The notes under the pieces were generated by a model. It did no database searches, was not told the origin of the DNA, and saw only the letters and a program-made list of their open reading frames with translations. The translations under genes and the position numbers were made by a program. Positions 25,509 through 34,090 of a stretch of 64,000 bases of DNA are shown here, piece by piece; positions within the stretch are counted from its first letter, which is position 1, and every line of letters starts with the position of its first letter. The stretch is from Prosthecobacter sp. GTDB lineage: Bacteria; Verrucomicrobiota; Verrucomicrobiia; Verrucomicrobiales; Verrucomicrobiaceae. The stretch lies in NCBI RefSeq assembly GCF_014879935.1, contig NZ_JACSRD010000222.1, positions 1 to 64,000 on the forward strand, written 5' to 3'.

Positions 25509-26846
25509 CTACCTCCGCAGGCCGCGCCCTCTGAACTGGACCGGTCTCCTGCCCTGAGCGGAGCCGCGCACCTGCCCTCGTAGTAGCAGATCACGCTCAG
25601 GAATTTTGGCGTAAACATAGCACCCCCCCAGGAAGATCATTTGATAGACCATGCCAGGCAGGAAATCGACTGTTTGATGTGTGATCGTCCGCATGGCGGA
25701 ACTGCAGACCATGATGTAAAACACCTGCAGGAAGACTGCGTCGTGGGAAAGCGTCGAAGTCCAGATGGATTTGAAGAACATTCCCAAGACGGCAAAAAAC
25801 AAGCAGCCAAACCAGCCAAACTGCTCATAAGAGTCTCCCATTCCGGTATTGGTGGATCCCGCTGAAATCTCGTAATTGTTTACCAACTCTGTGATATAGA
25901 GATGGCGTGATGATGTCTTTCCGATCATCAGAGCATCCTTGACGTCACGTCCCACAATTTGCGCTGGCACAAACCGGAACACGAGCTGATTCCAATAAGC
26001 AGCCCCCCAGCCGAACGTGTCCCGGATTCGCGTCGAATTGATCAACGCGGCTGCGTTTCGTAGTTCGAGGACCGATTCCTGGGTGAAGAAGTCAACAAAG
26101 TTGTCTATGGGGCGGATTTTTGTCACCATATCCATTCTTCCTTGTCCCACTAAGCCCCGATAAGTGCCCGTGGCCGGGATGGCAATCATGGCGAAAAACA
26201 GTGCTCCGAAGATAACAATCCGGCTGGGAACCTTTCTATTTTTGTAGAAGGAACTCAGCACCAGTGACAGCGCAAAGGTCACGGCCACCTCCCGCCGTCC
26301 GCCGAATACAATAGCAGAGATTGGCACATAAGCCCCCAGCAGCACCGCCGCCAGGCGGCCTTTCGTGAACTTCTCCCGCAGCAGGCGGACGCAAATGGCA
26401 AATCCGGGAAGAGTAAGACTGCCAAAAAACATGTAGATGGTCAGCGCTCCTGTTAGTCCCCCTCGCTCAGCGATTTGAATCTCCGCCTTTGGCATCAGTA
26501 TGGTGGACACCACGCCGACAACAATCAGACCGACGCCCATTGTGAGAAGCCTTGATGGGTCAACTGGCCGGGAGAACAACTTGTCGGTGGACTCCGACGG
26601 ACGGAGCGAATAGCCGAACACAGCTGCGGCGAGGCAGAGGATGCACATGAGAAGGACGTCCTGCACATCGTCGGAGCCCACACCTCCTGGGAAATTGGCC
26701 AGCGAGTATGCCTGTGGCAATACGAAGACGGCGTACACAGCCGCCATGAAATAGGGATATTCAAAGATGCGCTGGGGCTTGGCCGCCACCTGGGCCAGCA
26801 GGCAGGCCACAAACGCAAATAAGACGAAAAGGAAAAAAGGAATCAT
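25509..26846 (-). CDS. Wzy-like oligosaccharide repeat-unit polymerase
   Basis: A 445-residue integral membrane protein with about ten to twelve hydrophobic helices and one large loop (about 230-330: IRPIDNFVDFFTQESVLELR ... IGKTSSRHLYITEL). The FGGRREVAVTFALSLVLSSF region resembles O-antigen polymerases, which join lipid-linked repeat units on the periplasmic face. It is the only polymerase candidate in the locus and complements the Wzx-like flippase at 40651. Base composition is more AT-rich than the flanks, as usual for Wzy genes. Confidence 0.78.
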   Translation of the reverse strand: MIPFFLFVLFAFVACLLAQVAAKPQRIFEYPYFMAAVYAVFVLPQAYSLANFPGGVGSDDVQDVLLMCILCLAAAVFGYSLRPSESTDKLFSRPVDPSRLLTMGVGLIVVGVVSTILMPKAEIQIAERGGLTGALTIYMFFGSLTLPGFAICVRLLREKFTKGRLAAVLLGAYVPISAIVFGGRREVAVTFALSLVLSSFYKNRKVPSRIVIFGALFFAMIAIPATGTYRGLVGQGRMDMVTKIRPIDNFVDFFTQESVLELRNAAALINSTRIRDTFGWGAAYWNQLVFRFVPAQIVGRDVKDALMIGKTSSRHLYITELVNNYEISAGSTNTGMGDSYEQFGWFGCLFFAVLGMFFKSIWTSTLSHDAVFLQVFYIMVCSSAMRTITHQTVDFLPGMVYQMIFLGGCYVYAKIPERDLLLRGQVRGSAQGRRPVQFRGRGLRR

Positions 26847-26937
26847 GACTTGTTTTCAGCGCCTCTTAGAACAACACCATCCTGGGCAATGAACCGCACC
26901 GGAGAGCACGTTTACACCCACAGCAACACCTCGCTTG

Positions 26938-28098
26938 CTAAACCGACCGGAGGGCGGGAAACGGTGCGTCGTGGCACGCCTGGAACATGGCCATGTACTC
27001 GGCACGGAGCACACCCCAGCTAAACCGGGAGCGGATGGATTCCCGGCGCCTGACCCGCATGCCGTCGGAAGCAGCCTCCGGATCCCCAAGCGCCTGCGTC
27101 AACACCGCAGCCAGATTGCCCGGTGCCGAAAGATCTGCAAGCAGGCCCACATCTCCCAGGACGTATTCGATGACGGGGTGCCTGTGGCCAACGGTCGGAA
27201 GTCCGCGCATCAGTGCCTCCAAGTAAACACGGCCAAATCCTTCCGCCAGAGAGCCTAGGACAAAGATGTCCGCCGCTTGGTAGTAGCCCGCCACCTCTTC
27301 ATATTTGACCGACCGTGCCGAAAAATTCTCCGCGCCCAACAGGCGGTTTCCGAGCTCGATGACTTCCCGGCTGTCCTCGTCGATGGCACCGAGCAACTGC
27401 AGAAAGGGACGGGGACCACTCATTTTTGCGACCTCCTCGATTACATAGTCCATGCGTTTATGCCGTCTGGCGATCCAGCCGACGCTGAGCACGACAGGCC
27501 GGTTCTGCGGCAGGCCCAACGTAGCGCGCCGTCCTCGTTTCGCAGGCTCGTCGGTCATCGGTGGCTCGGACGGAACTTGAATGCCATAGGGCACCAAAAA
27601 GTGCTTCTCCGCAGGCTCGCCTGCGGCGAGAGCCTCCTCGAGATAAAGAGGGGCCACCTGGTGGACAAAGTCGTAACGGTCAAAGGGCGGATGACATGGC
27701 CCGCCATTGGAGAACAAAAGTTTGAACGGCACACCGATCCATTTGCGGAAACGATACAGCAGGAAGCCTAGATTCGCGTCGCTGTAAAAAACCACATGCG
27801 GCCGGAATTTCCGAATCCAGCGCACGACACCGGGGAAGCTGCTCCACTGCTCCACGACATAAGAGGATCGCGAGACAGCCTTCCCAATGACCGACGCTAG
27901 CGATGAGGTCTTGGCAAAACAGGCCACCACCTTCTCATCATGCGTCTCCTGACCGCCTCCCTTCAGAAGAAGCATATCCATCTCCGGCACCTGCTTCAAC
28001 CCGTCAAACGCCTCGCGGAAAAAGGATTCGATCCCCCGCTGAGTTATGCCCACGCTGCTGCATGAAAACAGCACTCGCAACTTGTTGCCACCGGTCAT
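26938..28098 (-). CDS. GT4 glycosyltransferase
   Basis: 386 residues. The N-terminal domain has LRVLFSCSSVGITQRGIESFF. The donor domain has VVLSVGWIARRHKRMDYVIEE and the EX7E motif EGFGRVYLEALMRGLPTV. The start ATG overlaps the stop of the upstream methyltransferase (ATGA), so the two are coupled. A gap of about 90 bp follows before the Wzy gene. Confidence 0.84.
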   Translation of the reverse strand: MTGGNKLRVLFSCSSVGITQRGIESFFREAFDGLKQVPEMDMLLLKGGGQETHDEKVVACFAKTSSLASVIGKAVSRSSYVVEQWSSFPGVVRWIRKFRPHVVFYSDANLGFLLYRFRKWIGVPFKLLFSNGGPCHPPFDRYDFVHQVAPLYLEEALAAGEPAEKHFLVPYGIQVPSEPPMTDEPAKRGRRATLGLPQNRPVVLSVGWIARRHKRMDYVIEEVAKMSGPRPFLQLLGAIDEDSREVIELGNRLLGAENFSARSVKYEEVAGYYQAADIFVLGSLAEGFGRVYLEALMRGLPTVGHRHPVIEYVLGDVGLLADLSAPGNLAAVLTQALGDPEAASDGMRVRRRESIRSRFSWGVLRAEYMAMFQACHDAPFPALRSV

Positions 28099-28766
28099 CG
28101 TGCAGACTTTCTATACACACAGGTGTTGCTGGAAAACCAGGACGAAACCTGAGCGCTTTGGAAGGCGGTGCGCAGGGCCTGCGTCGTCGGCTCATCAAGT
28201 TCGAAGCCGGCCCGCCCGAACTTCTCCACCCAGTAGGAAACCGGCTGCTCATTGATGTGGCCAATGCCGCCCTGTCCGGGCTGGGCCGCCGCAAAAACCA
28301 CCACCGGGCCGAGGGCGCAGGCAAACCTCACGAAATGGTCCGCCAGCGCCGCCGGCACATGCTCGGCAACCTCAAATGAATACACCAAGTCCGCTTTCTC
28401 CGAGATCTGGGCCTCCACCGGCAGTGCGACATCGAAAGGCCGGCAATCCACGCCCTGCTGCCGCGCCAGCGCCACACCATGAGGGGAATGCTCCAGCCCA
28501 ATGGCCTTCACACCGGCACGATTGAACTCCGCTGCAAAGGCTCCTCCGCCGCATCCGACATCAATGACCGATGAAAATCCCGGGATCACTTGACGGACAA
28601 CCTTTACCACCGCAGGGGCGTTTTCGAGCGCAAGGCGGTGAAACAGTTCTAGAATGACCGCGTTGTAGGTCCATGACTCGATGCCCAGAACCTCACCCAG
28701 GCGCGAGAGCTTGAACCCCAGGCCGTTTCTAACGTACTGTTTCCACGTATGATCTTTAGGCTTCAT
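28095..28766 (-). CDS. Class I SAM-dependent methyltransferase
   Basis: 223 residues with the SAM-binding motif I SVIDVGCGGGAF, an acidic motif II (IGLEHSPHGVALA) and the post-I motif ADLVYSFEVAEHVP typical of UbiG/Methyltransf_11-like enzymes. Its place between glycosyltransferases points to methylation of a sugar or sugar intermediate. ATGA overlap with the following GT4 gene. Confidence 0.8.
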   Translation of the reverse strand: MKPKDHTWKQYVRNGLGFKLSRLGEVLGIESWTYNAVILELFHRLALENAPAVVKVVRQVIPGFSSVIDVGCGGGAFAAEFNRAGVKAIGLEHSPHGVALARQQGVDCRPFDVALPVEAQISEKADLVYSFEVAEHVPAALADHFVRFACALGPVVVFAAAQPGQGGIGHINEQPVSYWVEKFGRAGFELDEPTTQALRTAFQSAQVSSWFSSNTCVYRKSAR

Positions 28767-28795
28767 GTTGCAAAAAATGGCTCGCGTTCAGTTCA

Positions 28796-29587
28796 TCATG
28801 ATCCGGCCGCATCGCTTTGAAGCGGTTCCATCCAGAACCACGCCATCCGGACGGGACGCCACTCGCTGACAGACCAGTCCAGATACCGGCCCGGCAGAAG
28901 AGAGGTGCCCAACGAGCGCCACGGAAAGTCCGCACGGGCACGCGGTTCCTGCCAGATGTGGGTGATGTGATGCGTCCCGCCAAATCGCTCGCTCAAAACC
29001 TCGGTGATCTGCGGAATGATGAAGTCGTGCAACTCCACCAAGATCGGCACTCGCTTGAGTGCCGGAACGGCGACCGGATCGAGCAGCTTCTCCTCATATC
29101 CCTCGACATCACAGACGACCACAGCATCCGTTTCATCCCCCAACGTGGCGGCGAGATCCGCCGCCTCGCATTTGCCCCGGATGTCAACCCGTTCGGACAC
29201 TCCGTTAAGCGCGGCCATGTCGTGCAGGGCCTGCCTGCCCACAGCTTCCATCTCAAAGGCGACGACCCGCGTCTGCGGCAGGCGGCAGGCCAGCCCGACC
29301 GCGTAATATCCCTCCCCCGCCCCCAGGTCCACCACTAACCGGGGAGCCCGGGCTATCAAAGCTTCCACCTGAGTGACAAGCTCCCGCTCATAGATGCCCA
29401 GCAGCTTGGGAATGTAGGCGCTGCCCTGGGAGACTTTCACATAGCGCATTCCTTCGAAGGGCCCCTGCCTGACCTCTCCACGGCAGTTTTTACGCGTCAA
29501 ATGATTCAGGTAACCTATCGGGCGAAACCGTTCAGGAACAATCTTGCGGACAAGCCGGGAGGTGAAATGGCTTAGATTAACCAACAT
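28796..29587 (-). CDS. SAM-dependent methyltransferase, FkbM-like
   Basis: 263 residues. Motif I is RLVVDLGAGEGYYAVGLA, with an acidic residue at VVAFEME. The DxEG motif VVVCDVEGYEEKLL resembles the FkbM family signature. It begins inside the end of the acyltransferase gene (11-bp overlap), so it is co-translated with it. Probably methylates a hydroxyl of the polysaccharide repeat. Confidence 0.75.
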   Translation of the reverse strand: MLVNLSHFTSRLVRKIVPERFRPIGYLNHLTRKNCRGEVRQGPFEGMRYVKVSQGSAYIPKLLGIYERELVTQVEALIARAPRLVVDLGAGEGYYAVGLACRLPQTRVVAFEMEAVGRQALHDMAALNGVSERVDIRGKCEAADLAATLGDETDAVVVCDVEGYEEKLLDPVAVPALKRVPILVELHDFIIPQITEVLSERFGGTHHITHIWQEPRARADFPWRSLGTSLLPGRYLDWSVSEWRPVRMAWFWMEPLQSDAAGS

Positions 29588-30728
29588 AGCGGAATCTTTT
29601 CTTCATCTGGTTAAACGGGGCCTCGATCCATCTCCAGGACAAAAACGCGGCGGCTGTTGAACAAAGAAACACGACCACAAAAAAAGCGTGCAGACCCCAG
29701 CCCGACAAATAAGGGATGTTCAAAATACGAAAGCCCAGCGCCACAAATGACATGCAAAAGGCGTGATAGAGGTAGAAACCATAGGAGACCTTGCCCAACT
29801 GTCTGAGCGGACGCCAGCACATCAAAGCCTTGAACCAGCTCTCGTCTTTTGAAATGCATATCATCACGAGCAAGACCAAAAAGGGCGTCTCAATCGTACC
29901 CAGCGTGAGCGATGCAACCAAAGACTGACCCGTTGCCTCTCTGTTCAAGAAAGGAATCGTCAAGTACTGGCCGTCTTCCACCCATCGTCCCTGCAGCCCA
30001 GCAATCAACAACAGTCCGCACATAATCAAGATCATCCGCATGGTCCATCTCGAAGGCAGCCGGAAGGCTTCCGGCTGCCACCGGTAAAGCGCCATCAGCG
30101 CACCCGCCCCCAAACAGTCGACCGAGGCCCAGAACGGTTTGCGGATCCACAGCTCATTCAGACCCATGCAGGAGGCAAGCCCCCTCCAAAGCGGGGCCAA
30201 AGCGATGACCTGCAGCAGGGCGGGCAGCAGCCAGCGCCGCGGCAGGCACAAGATCACAAACGGCCAAATCAGATAAAACTGCTCCTCCACCGCCAAGGTC
30301 CACAGGTGCCCGTAATATGTGTCTTGGGTGTTGTGTAGCGCCATGTGGAAGTTGGTAAGGTAGCCAAGCCGCCAAAGGTGATGGCCCTGGAGTCCATTCA
30401 CCCAGGGGGACAGAGCGATCATTACCGCTAGGGTGAGATAATAGATGGGGAAAATCCGGATTGCCCTGCGCAAGTAGAAGACCCCAAGAACCCTGCGGAA
30501 TGATCCTCCCTCCACCGCTTCAGGCCGGTTGTTGAGCAATACCCGGGTGATCAGAAACCCGCTCAAAACGAAAAAAAGCTCCACGCCCAAGTGGGCCGGA
30601 CGCAACCAGACCACCGGGTCCCAGTTTTGATACACATGCTCAAAAAGCACAGCCAGCACGGCGGTTCCGCGCAGTCCGTCAAGCGCCGGCCAGTGCTCTG
30701 CCTTGGATTCGTCAACTGCGTGCGCCAT
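29577..30728 (-). CDS. OafA/YrhL-type membrane acyltransferase
   Basis: A polytopic protein of the acyltransferase-3 family. It has the N-terminal active-site region PALDGLRGTAVLAVLFEH, with the family Arg of the first loop and a His-containing helix, then HLGVELFFVLSGFLITRVLL, and about ten hydrophobic helices. Such enzymes O-acylate surface polysaccharides from the cytoplasmic donor. Start choice is uncertain. ATG 30728 gives the family-like N-terminus, but a TTG at 30845 overlaps the upstream stop as TTGA and would add 39 Cys/Arg-rich residues. It precedes the FkbM-like gene with an 11-bp overlap. Confidence 0.82.
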   Translation of the reverse strand: MAHAVDESKAEHWPALDGLRGTAVLAVLFEHVYQNWDPVVWLRPAHLGVELFFVLSGFLITRVLLNNRPEAVEGGSFRRVLGVFYLRRAIRIFPIYYLTLAVMIALSPWVNGLQGHHLWRLGYLTNFHMALHNTQDTYYGHLWTLAVEEQFYLIWPFVILCLPRRWLLPALLQVIALAPLWRGLASCMGLNELWIRKPFWASVDCLGAGALMALYRWQPEAFRLPSRWTMRMILIMCGLLLIAGLQGRWVEDGQYLTIPFLNREATGQSLVASLTLGTIETPFLVLLVMICISKDESWFKALMCWRPLRQLGKVSYGFYLYHAFCMSFVALGFRILNIPYLSGWGLHAFFVVVFLCSTAAAFLSWRWIEAPFNQMKKRFRYVG

Positions 30729-30841
30729 GGTTTGTCCACGGCCTTGTTCATCTGCAGCTCTCTTCGCCCACGCCATGGTACAAAGACGCGGGCCTGGATT
30801 GCAGTCATTCATGCGGCAGTGCACCGAGTCCGCAGCATGTG

Positions 30842-31804
30842 TCAAAGCCGAAGCTCCGCTTCAAGCCGTTGAACGATTTCCGCAGGGATCTGCTGCGGAC
30901 TGGTGCCGTTGTTGAATGCAGGACGTCGGGCATCCAGCAGAGGCAGGAGGAAGGCGTGTGTGAGCCGCTGCGCCGCCCTGGTGAGGGGCCCGCGCAGATG
31001 ATTAAGCTGCCGCACATGGGGCAAATCGGTGCCGGGCATCCAGACTTCCAACTCAGGCAGGTCATCCGGGGTGATGAACTTGCGCCATTCCGCCTCCGCC
31101 CAGTGGTGGAGTTCGGGGCGGCTCCAGTTGCTGCGGTTTTCCTTGTCGGCCATCATCACGGCCCGCAGCCGGCACCGGCGTTCCAACTGAGCAGGATCAC
31201 GGTGGGGATAGTGCCTGATGGGAAGGCGTTCGCGGGCCACATAGCCCGCATTGAATGGAAAGGAGACTGTCGCGGGCCACTGCATGGTGCTGCGGTAGCG
31301 GCAGAGACGCGGTTCTGCGTAAACGCTCACGGTGTAGTGCCGCCTCCGGTCCTCAATCGGCCTTGCCCGGTCGCGCAATGACTCCTGGCCCTCCTCCCAT
31401 CCTTTGACCTCAGACTGTAGCAGCCTGAAGTCGAAATATTGGTGGTATGCGATGGTCTCGTGGGCGCTCATCCGCGTTTTGATGAACTCTGGCGGAGGCA
31501 CATGATGAAACTCGTCAGCGTCCATGCGCAGAAACCAGTCCCCGTCCCGCATGCGTGAACGCGCCAGGTGGAACATCCCCCCCCGCAGCCGCGTCTCGGA
31601 GAAGTACACAGGCTCCTTGCGCAGCGGCACCACCCGCTTGTCCCGGGCGGCGGCCTGCTGCACAATGTCCCACGTGTCATCGACGCTACCTGTGTCGAAG
31701 ACATAGATGGCATCCGCCCAAGTGAGCGCATGCTGGAGGTTCTGGCCAATGATGTCAGCCTCGTCACGAACGGGCAGCAGACAATGAAATGCGGGCATAA
31801 ACAA
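30842..31804 (-). CDS. GT2 glycosyltransferase
   Basis: 320 residues. The GT-A core has HCLLPVRDEADIIGQNL, the motif IYVFDTGSVDDTWD and the metal site RMDADEFHH. The second half is rich in Arg and Trp with no membrane helix. It resembles bacterial GT2 enzymes that decorate exopolysaccharides. A second in-frame ATG two codons downstream is equally plausible as the start. Confidence 0.8.
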   Translation of the reverse strand: MFMPAFHCLLPVRDEADIIGQNLQHALTWADAIYVFDTGSVDDTWDIVQQAAARDKRVVPLRKEPVYFSETRLRGGMFHLARSRMRDGDWFLRMDADEFHHVPPPEFIKTRMSAHETIAYHQYFDFRLLQSEVKGWEEGQESLRDRARPIEDRRRHYTVSVYAEPRLCRYRSTMQWPATVSFPFNAGYVARERLPIRHYPHRDPAQLERRCRLRAVMMADKENRSNWSRPELHHWAEAEWRKFITPDDLPELEVWMPGTDLPHVRQLNHLRGPLTRAAQRLTHAFLLPLLDARRPAFNNGTSPQQIPAEIVQRLEAELRL

Positions 31805-31880
31805 ATTTCATGACTTTACGGATGTCCTGGAAACTTCCGACTCTGAACGCTGGAGAACTCTGCGCCCACCCAGGTGTTCG

Positions 31881-32801
31881 TCAGCTTTTGTGGCCTTCGC
31901 GCTCCCTGCCCAGCGGCAGGTCCTTCGCATGAAACACCGGGCGACGGGACAGTTTCATCCAGGCCCAATAGTCACTCCACCTCACCGTGTTGCGATGGTT
32001 CCAACATCTGCTGATTCCCCCTAGCGCGGCCAGCCACCACACAGGCTCACGAATAATGAAACTCCATCCTTCAGAACATGAATAGCAAAACTGGCGGCCG
32101 ATTCGATAGAATGAAACCATTGGCAGCCAGGGCCAGGGACAGCGCATCCACACACTCCATAGCTCGTTGCGGGCATTTTGGTGATGCCGCCTCACCGCCT
32201 GTCTTTGCACTGGACTCAGCCGGTGACGGATGATCAAGGTAGGTTCAAACCAGACCGCCGCTCCGGCAGCGTAACATTGGAGGGAATAGTCAGGCTCCTC
32301 ATACATATGCACAAAATGGTGAGGGAACCCTGGCTGCTCCAGGTAGAATGAGCGGTTCATCACCGCGGCACAGTTAGGATATGCAGGAACGTAATGTCCC
32401 GGCGACTCCGGCGTCTTGCTGGATGAAGCATAGAGCCCGCCTTCACGCTGTTCGGGAAACGTGATGACGACCGCCTCCGGATGGGCCGCGATGACCGAGC
32501 CGACCTGGCTGAAAAAGTTCTCCACGAGGGGATAGCTGTCGTCATCCAAAGAAAGGATCCAGTCCCCTGCCGCCATACGGACCATACGGTCGCGTGAAGC
32601 GACAGACCCCATCCCAGCATCGTTTACCAGGAGCAGGACATGGGGAAATTCATGCTGCAGCATGGCAACCGTCCCGTCGGTGCAACCGTCCGCACATACG
32701 ATCACTTCTACCGGAGGGGGACTAAGCGTGGCGACGCGCGTCAAGGTGCTCCGCAGGTCGTCACACCGGTTTCGCGTGGTGATCATGATGGAGAACGTCA
32801 T
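31881..32801 (-). CDS. GT2 glycosyltransferase, paralogue of 36978-37946
   Basis: 306 residues. The GT-A domain opens FSIMITTRNRCDDLRSTL, with ADGCTDGT and the metal-binding SLDDDSYPLV. The second half contains the long conserved stretch RNELWSVWMRCPWPWLP, which is shared almost exactly with the GT2 gene at 36978. The pair therefore arose by duplication within the locus. It is coupled to the upstream GT4 gene by an ATGA overlap. Confidence 0.85.
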   Translation of the reverse strand: MTFSIMITTRNRCDDLRSTLTRVATLSPPPVEVIVCADGCTDGTVAMLQHEFPHVLLLVNDAGMGSVASRDRMVRMAAGDWILSLDDDSYPLVENFFSQVGSVIAAHPEAVVITFPEQREGGLYASSSKTPESPGHYVPAYPNCAAVMNRSFYLEQPGFPHHFVHMYEEPDYSLQCYAAGAAVWFEPTLIIRHRLSPVQRQAVRRHHQNARNELWSVWMRCPWPWLPMVSFYRIGRQFCYSCSEGWSFIIREPVWWLAALGGISRCWNHRNTVRWSDYWAWMKLSRRPVFHAKDLPLGREREGHKS

Positions 32802-34048
32802 GATCTCATGTTTTGCAACGCTGCCACCAGCCTTGTCCCATACTGTTCCCAGGTGAACTCTCGTGCGCGACGTCTTGCCGCCTGTCCCAATTGGTCCCGC
32901 AATGTCCTGTCCTCAACAAGCTGCTCGATGGCATCGGCGAGCGCAACGGGATCGCGTTCAGGAATGATTCGCCCTTCCACCCCATCCCGGGCCACAGATC
33001 CGGCCGCTTTGGTAACGACCAATGGAACTCCTGAGGCGAGAGCCTCGTAAGTCACTTCAGCTGAGCCTTCAGCCAGCGAGGGCAATACAAACACATCGGC
33101 CATTTGAAACTCATCGCGGATGCGGTCGCGCGGCACCCGTCCAAGAAAACTGAGATGCGCGCAGGCTGGCTGCCGCAGCACTTCGGTGGAGACGTTCCCA
33201 GCCACGCGAAACTCGTAGCGCCTTCCACGCTTGGCCAGTTCTTCGGCCGCCATTGCGAGATAGTGAATGCCCTTGCGAAGGTCAGCTGTTCCGACGAAAA
33301 GTATGCGTCCCGGGCATGGCCGGGGTTCCAGTTCGAGCCACGAAGCATTCATCCCGTACGGAACCACAACCGTGGCAGATGCAGCAACCCCCCAGCGCTC
33401 CACCAGATCAGCCGCCACCGCTTCCGAGGGGCACAAATAGTAGTCGCAGTCCCCTACGGGAGCCCCCTCCCAGCCTGCCGCCCTAGTCACGCCGTCCCAG
33501 TCTGGCGCCACGCGTTCCCATTCGGGGAACCGCTGCCGTTCTTCTTCCTGCAAGCGCTGGGAACTCATCAGGATATAAATCTCTGAAACAACCTTGATGC
33601 CACGTGCCCGCGCCGCACGCATGAGAGGGGTAAACTCCCCAAGCATTCCATAGAGGTGCGTGGCCCGCCCAAAACCTCTGCCTGCGGCGGCTTTGGAAAG
33701 CTCGGTAAAAAGCCTCAGCTTGAGCCGGAATCGTTGCGTTGGATCACGCAGTGCACCGAGGCTGCGTATGGCCCAGTCGATATTGGGCCAGGCAAAGGTC
33801 ACCGTGTGCTCCACCAGCGCTGCAGGCACCCTGCGGTTGGCCAGTCCCCGCAACTTGCCGCCCATTCCACCCGCAAACCGTGCCAGCCTGACCAGCCATT
33901 TTCCCCAGCCTACATTGCCACAGACATCGGTGTAAAAACGCTCCAACATACCAGCTTGCTCAAGAATCAAAGGCACCGCATAGCTCCGTCGCGCACCGGT
34001 CTGAGCGACCACGAAACGAGGAACATTCACAGGCTCAGTGGCACTCAT
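32798..34048 (-). CDS. GT4 glycosyltransferase, paralogue of 38650-39891
   Basis: 416 residues from ATG 34048; the frame is open to 34090, but homology with the paralogue supports the later start. The N-terminal domain has VAQTGARRSYAVPLILEQAG and FYTDVCGNVGWGK. The paralogue has VVQNGARHNYAVPQALAGAG and FYTDACGNEGLGR. The donor domain has GRILFVGTADLRKGIHYLAM and the EX7E motif EGSAEVTYEALASGVPLV. Together with the following GT2 gene it forms a duplicated two-gene module. Confidence 0.85.
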   Translation of the reverse strand: MSATEPVNVPRFVVAQTGARRSYAVPLILEQAGMLERFYTDVCGNVGWGKWLVRLARFAGGMGGKLRGLANRRVPAALVEHTVTFAWPNIDWAIRSLGALRDPTQRFRLKLRLFTELSKAAAGRGFGRATHLYGMLGEFTPLMRAARARGIKVVSEIYILMSSQRLQEEERQRFPEWERVAPDWDGVTRAAGWEGAPVGDCDYYLCPSEAVAADLVERWGVAASATVVVPYGMNASWLELEPRPCPGRILFVGTADLRKGIHYLAMAAEELAKRGRRYEFRVAGNVSTEVLRQPACAHLSFLGRVPRDRIRDEFQMADVFVLPSLAEGSAEVTYEALASGVPLVVTKAAGSVARDGVEGRIIPERDPVALADAIEQLVEDRTLRDQLGQAARRRAREFTWEQYGTRLVAALQNMRS

Positions 34049-34090
34049 GGCAATGACCAAAAAGACCGGTAAAAAAGGGGAGCCAAGCAC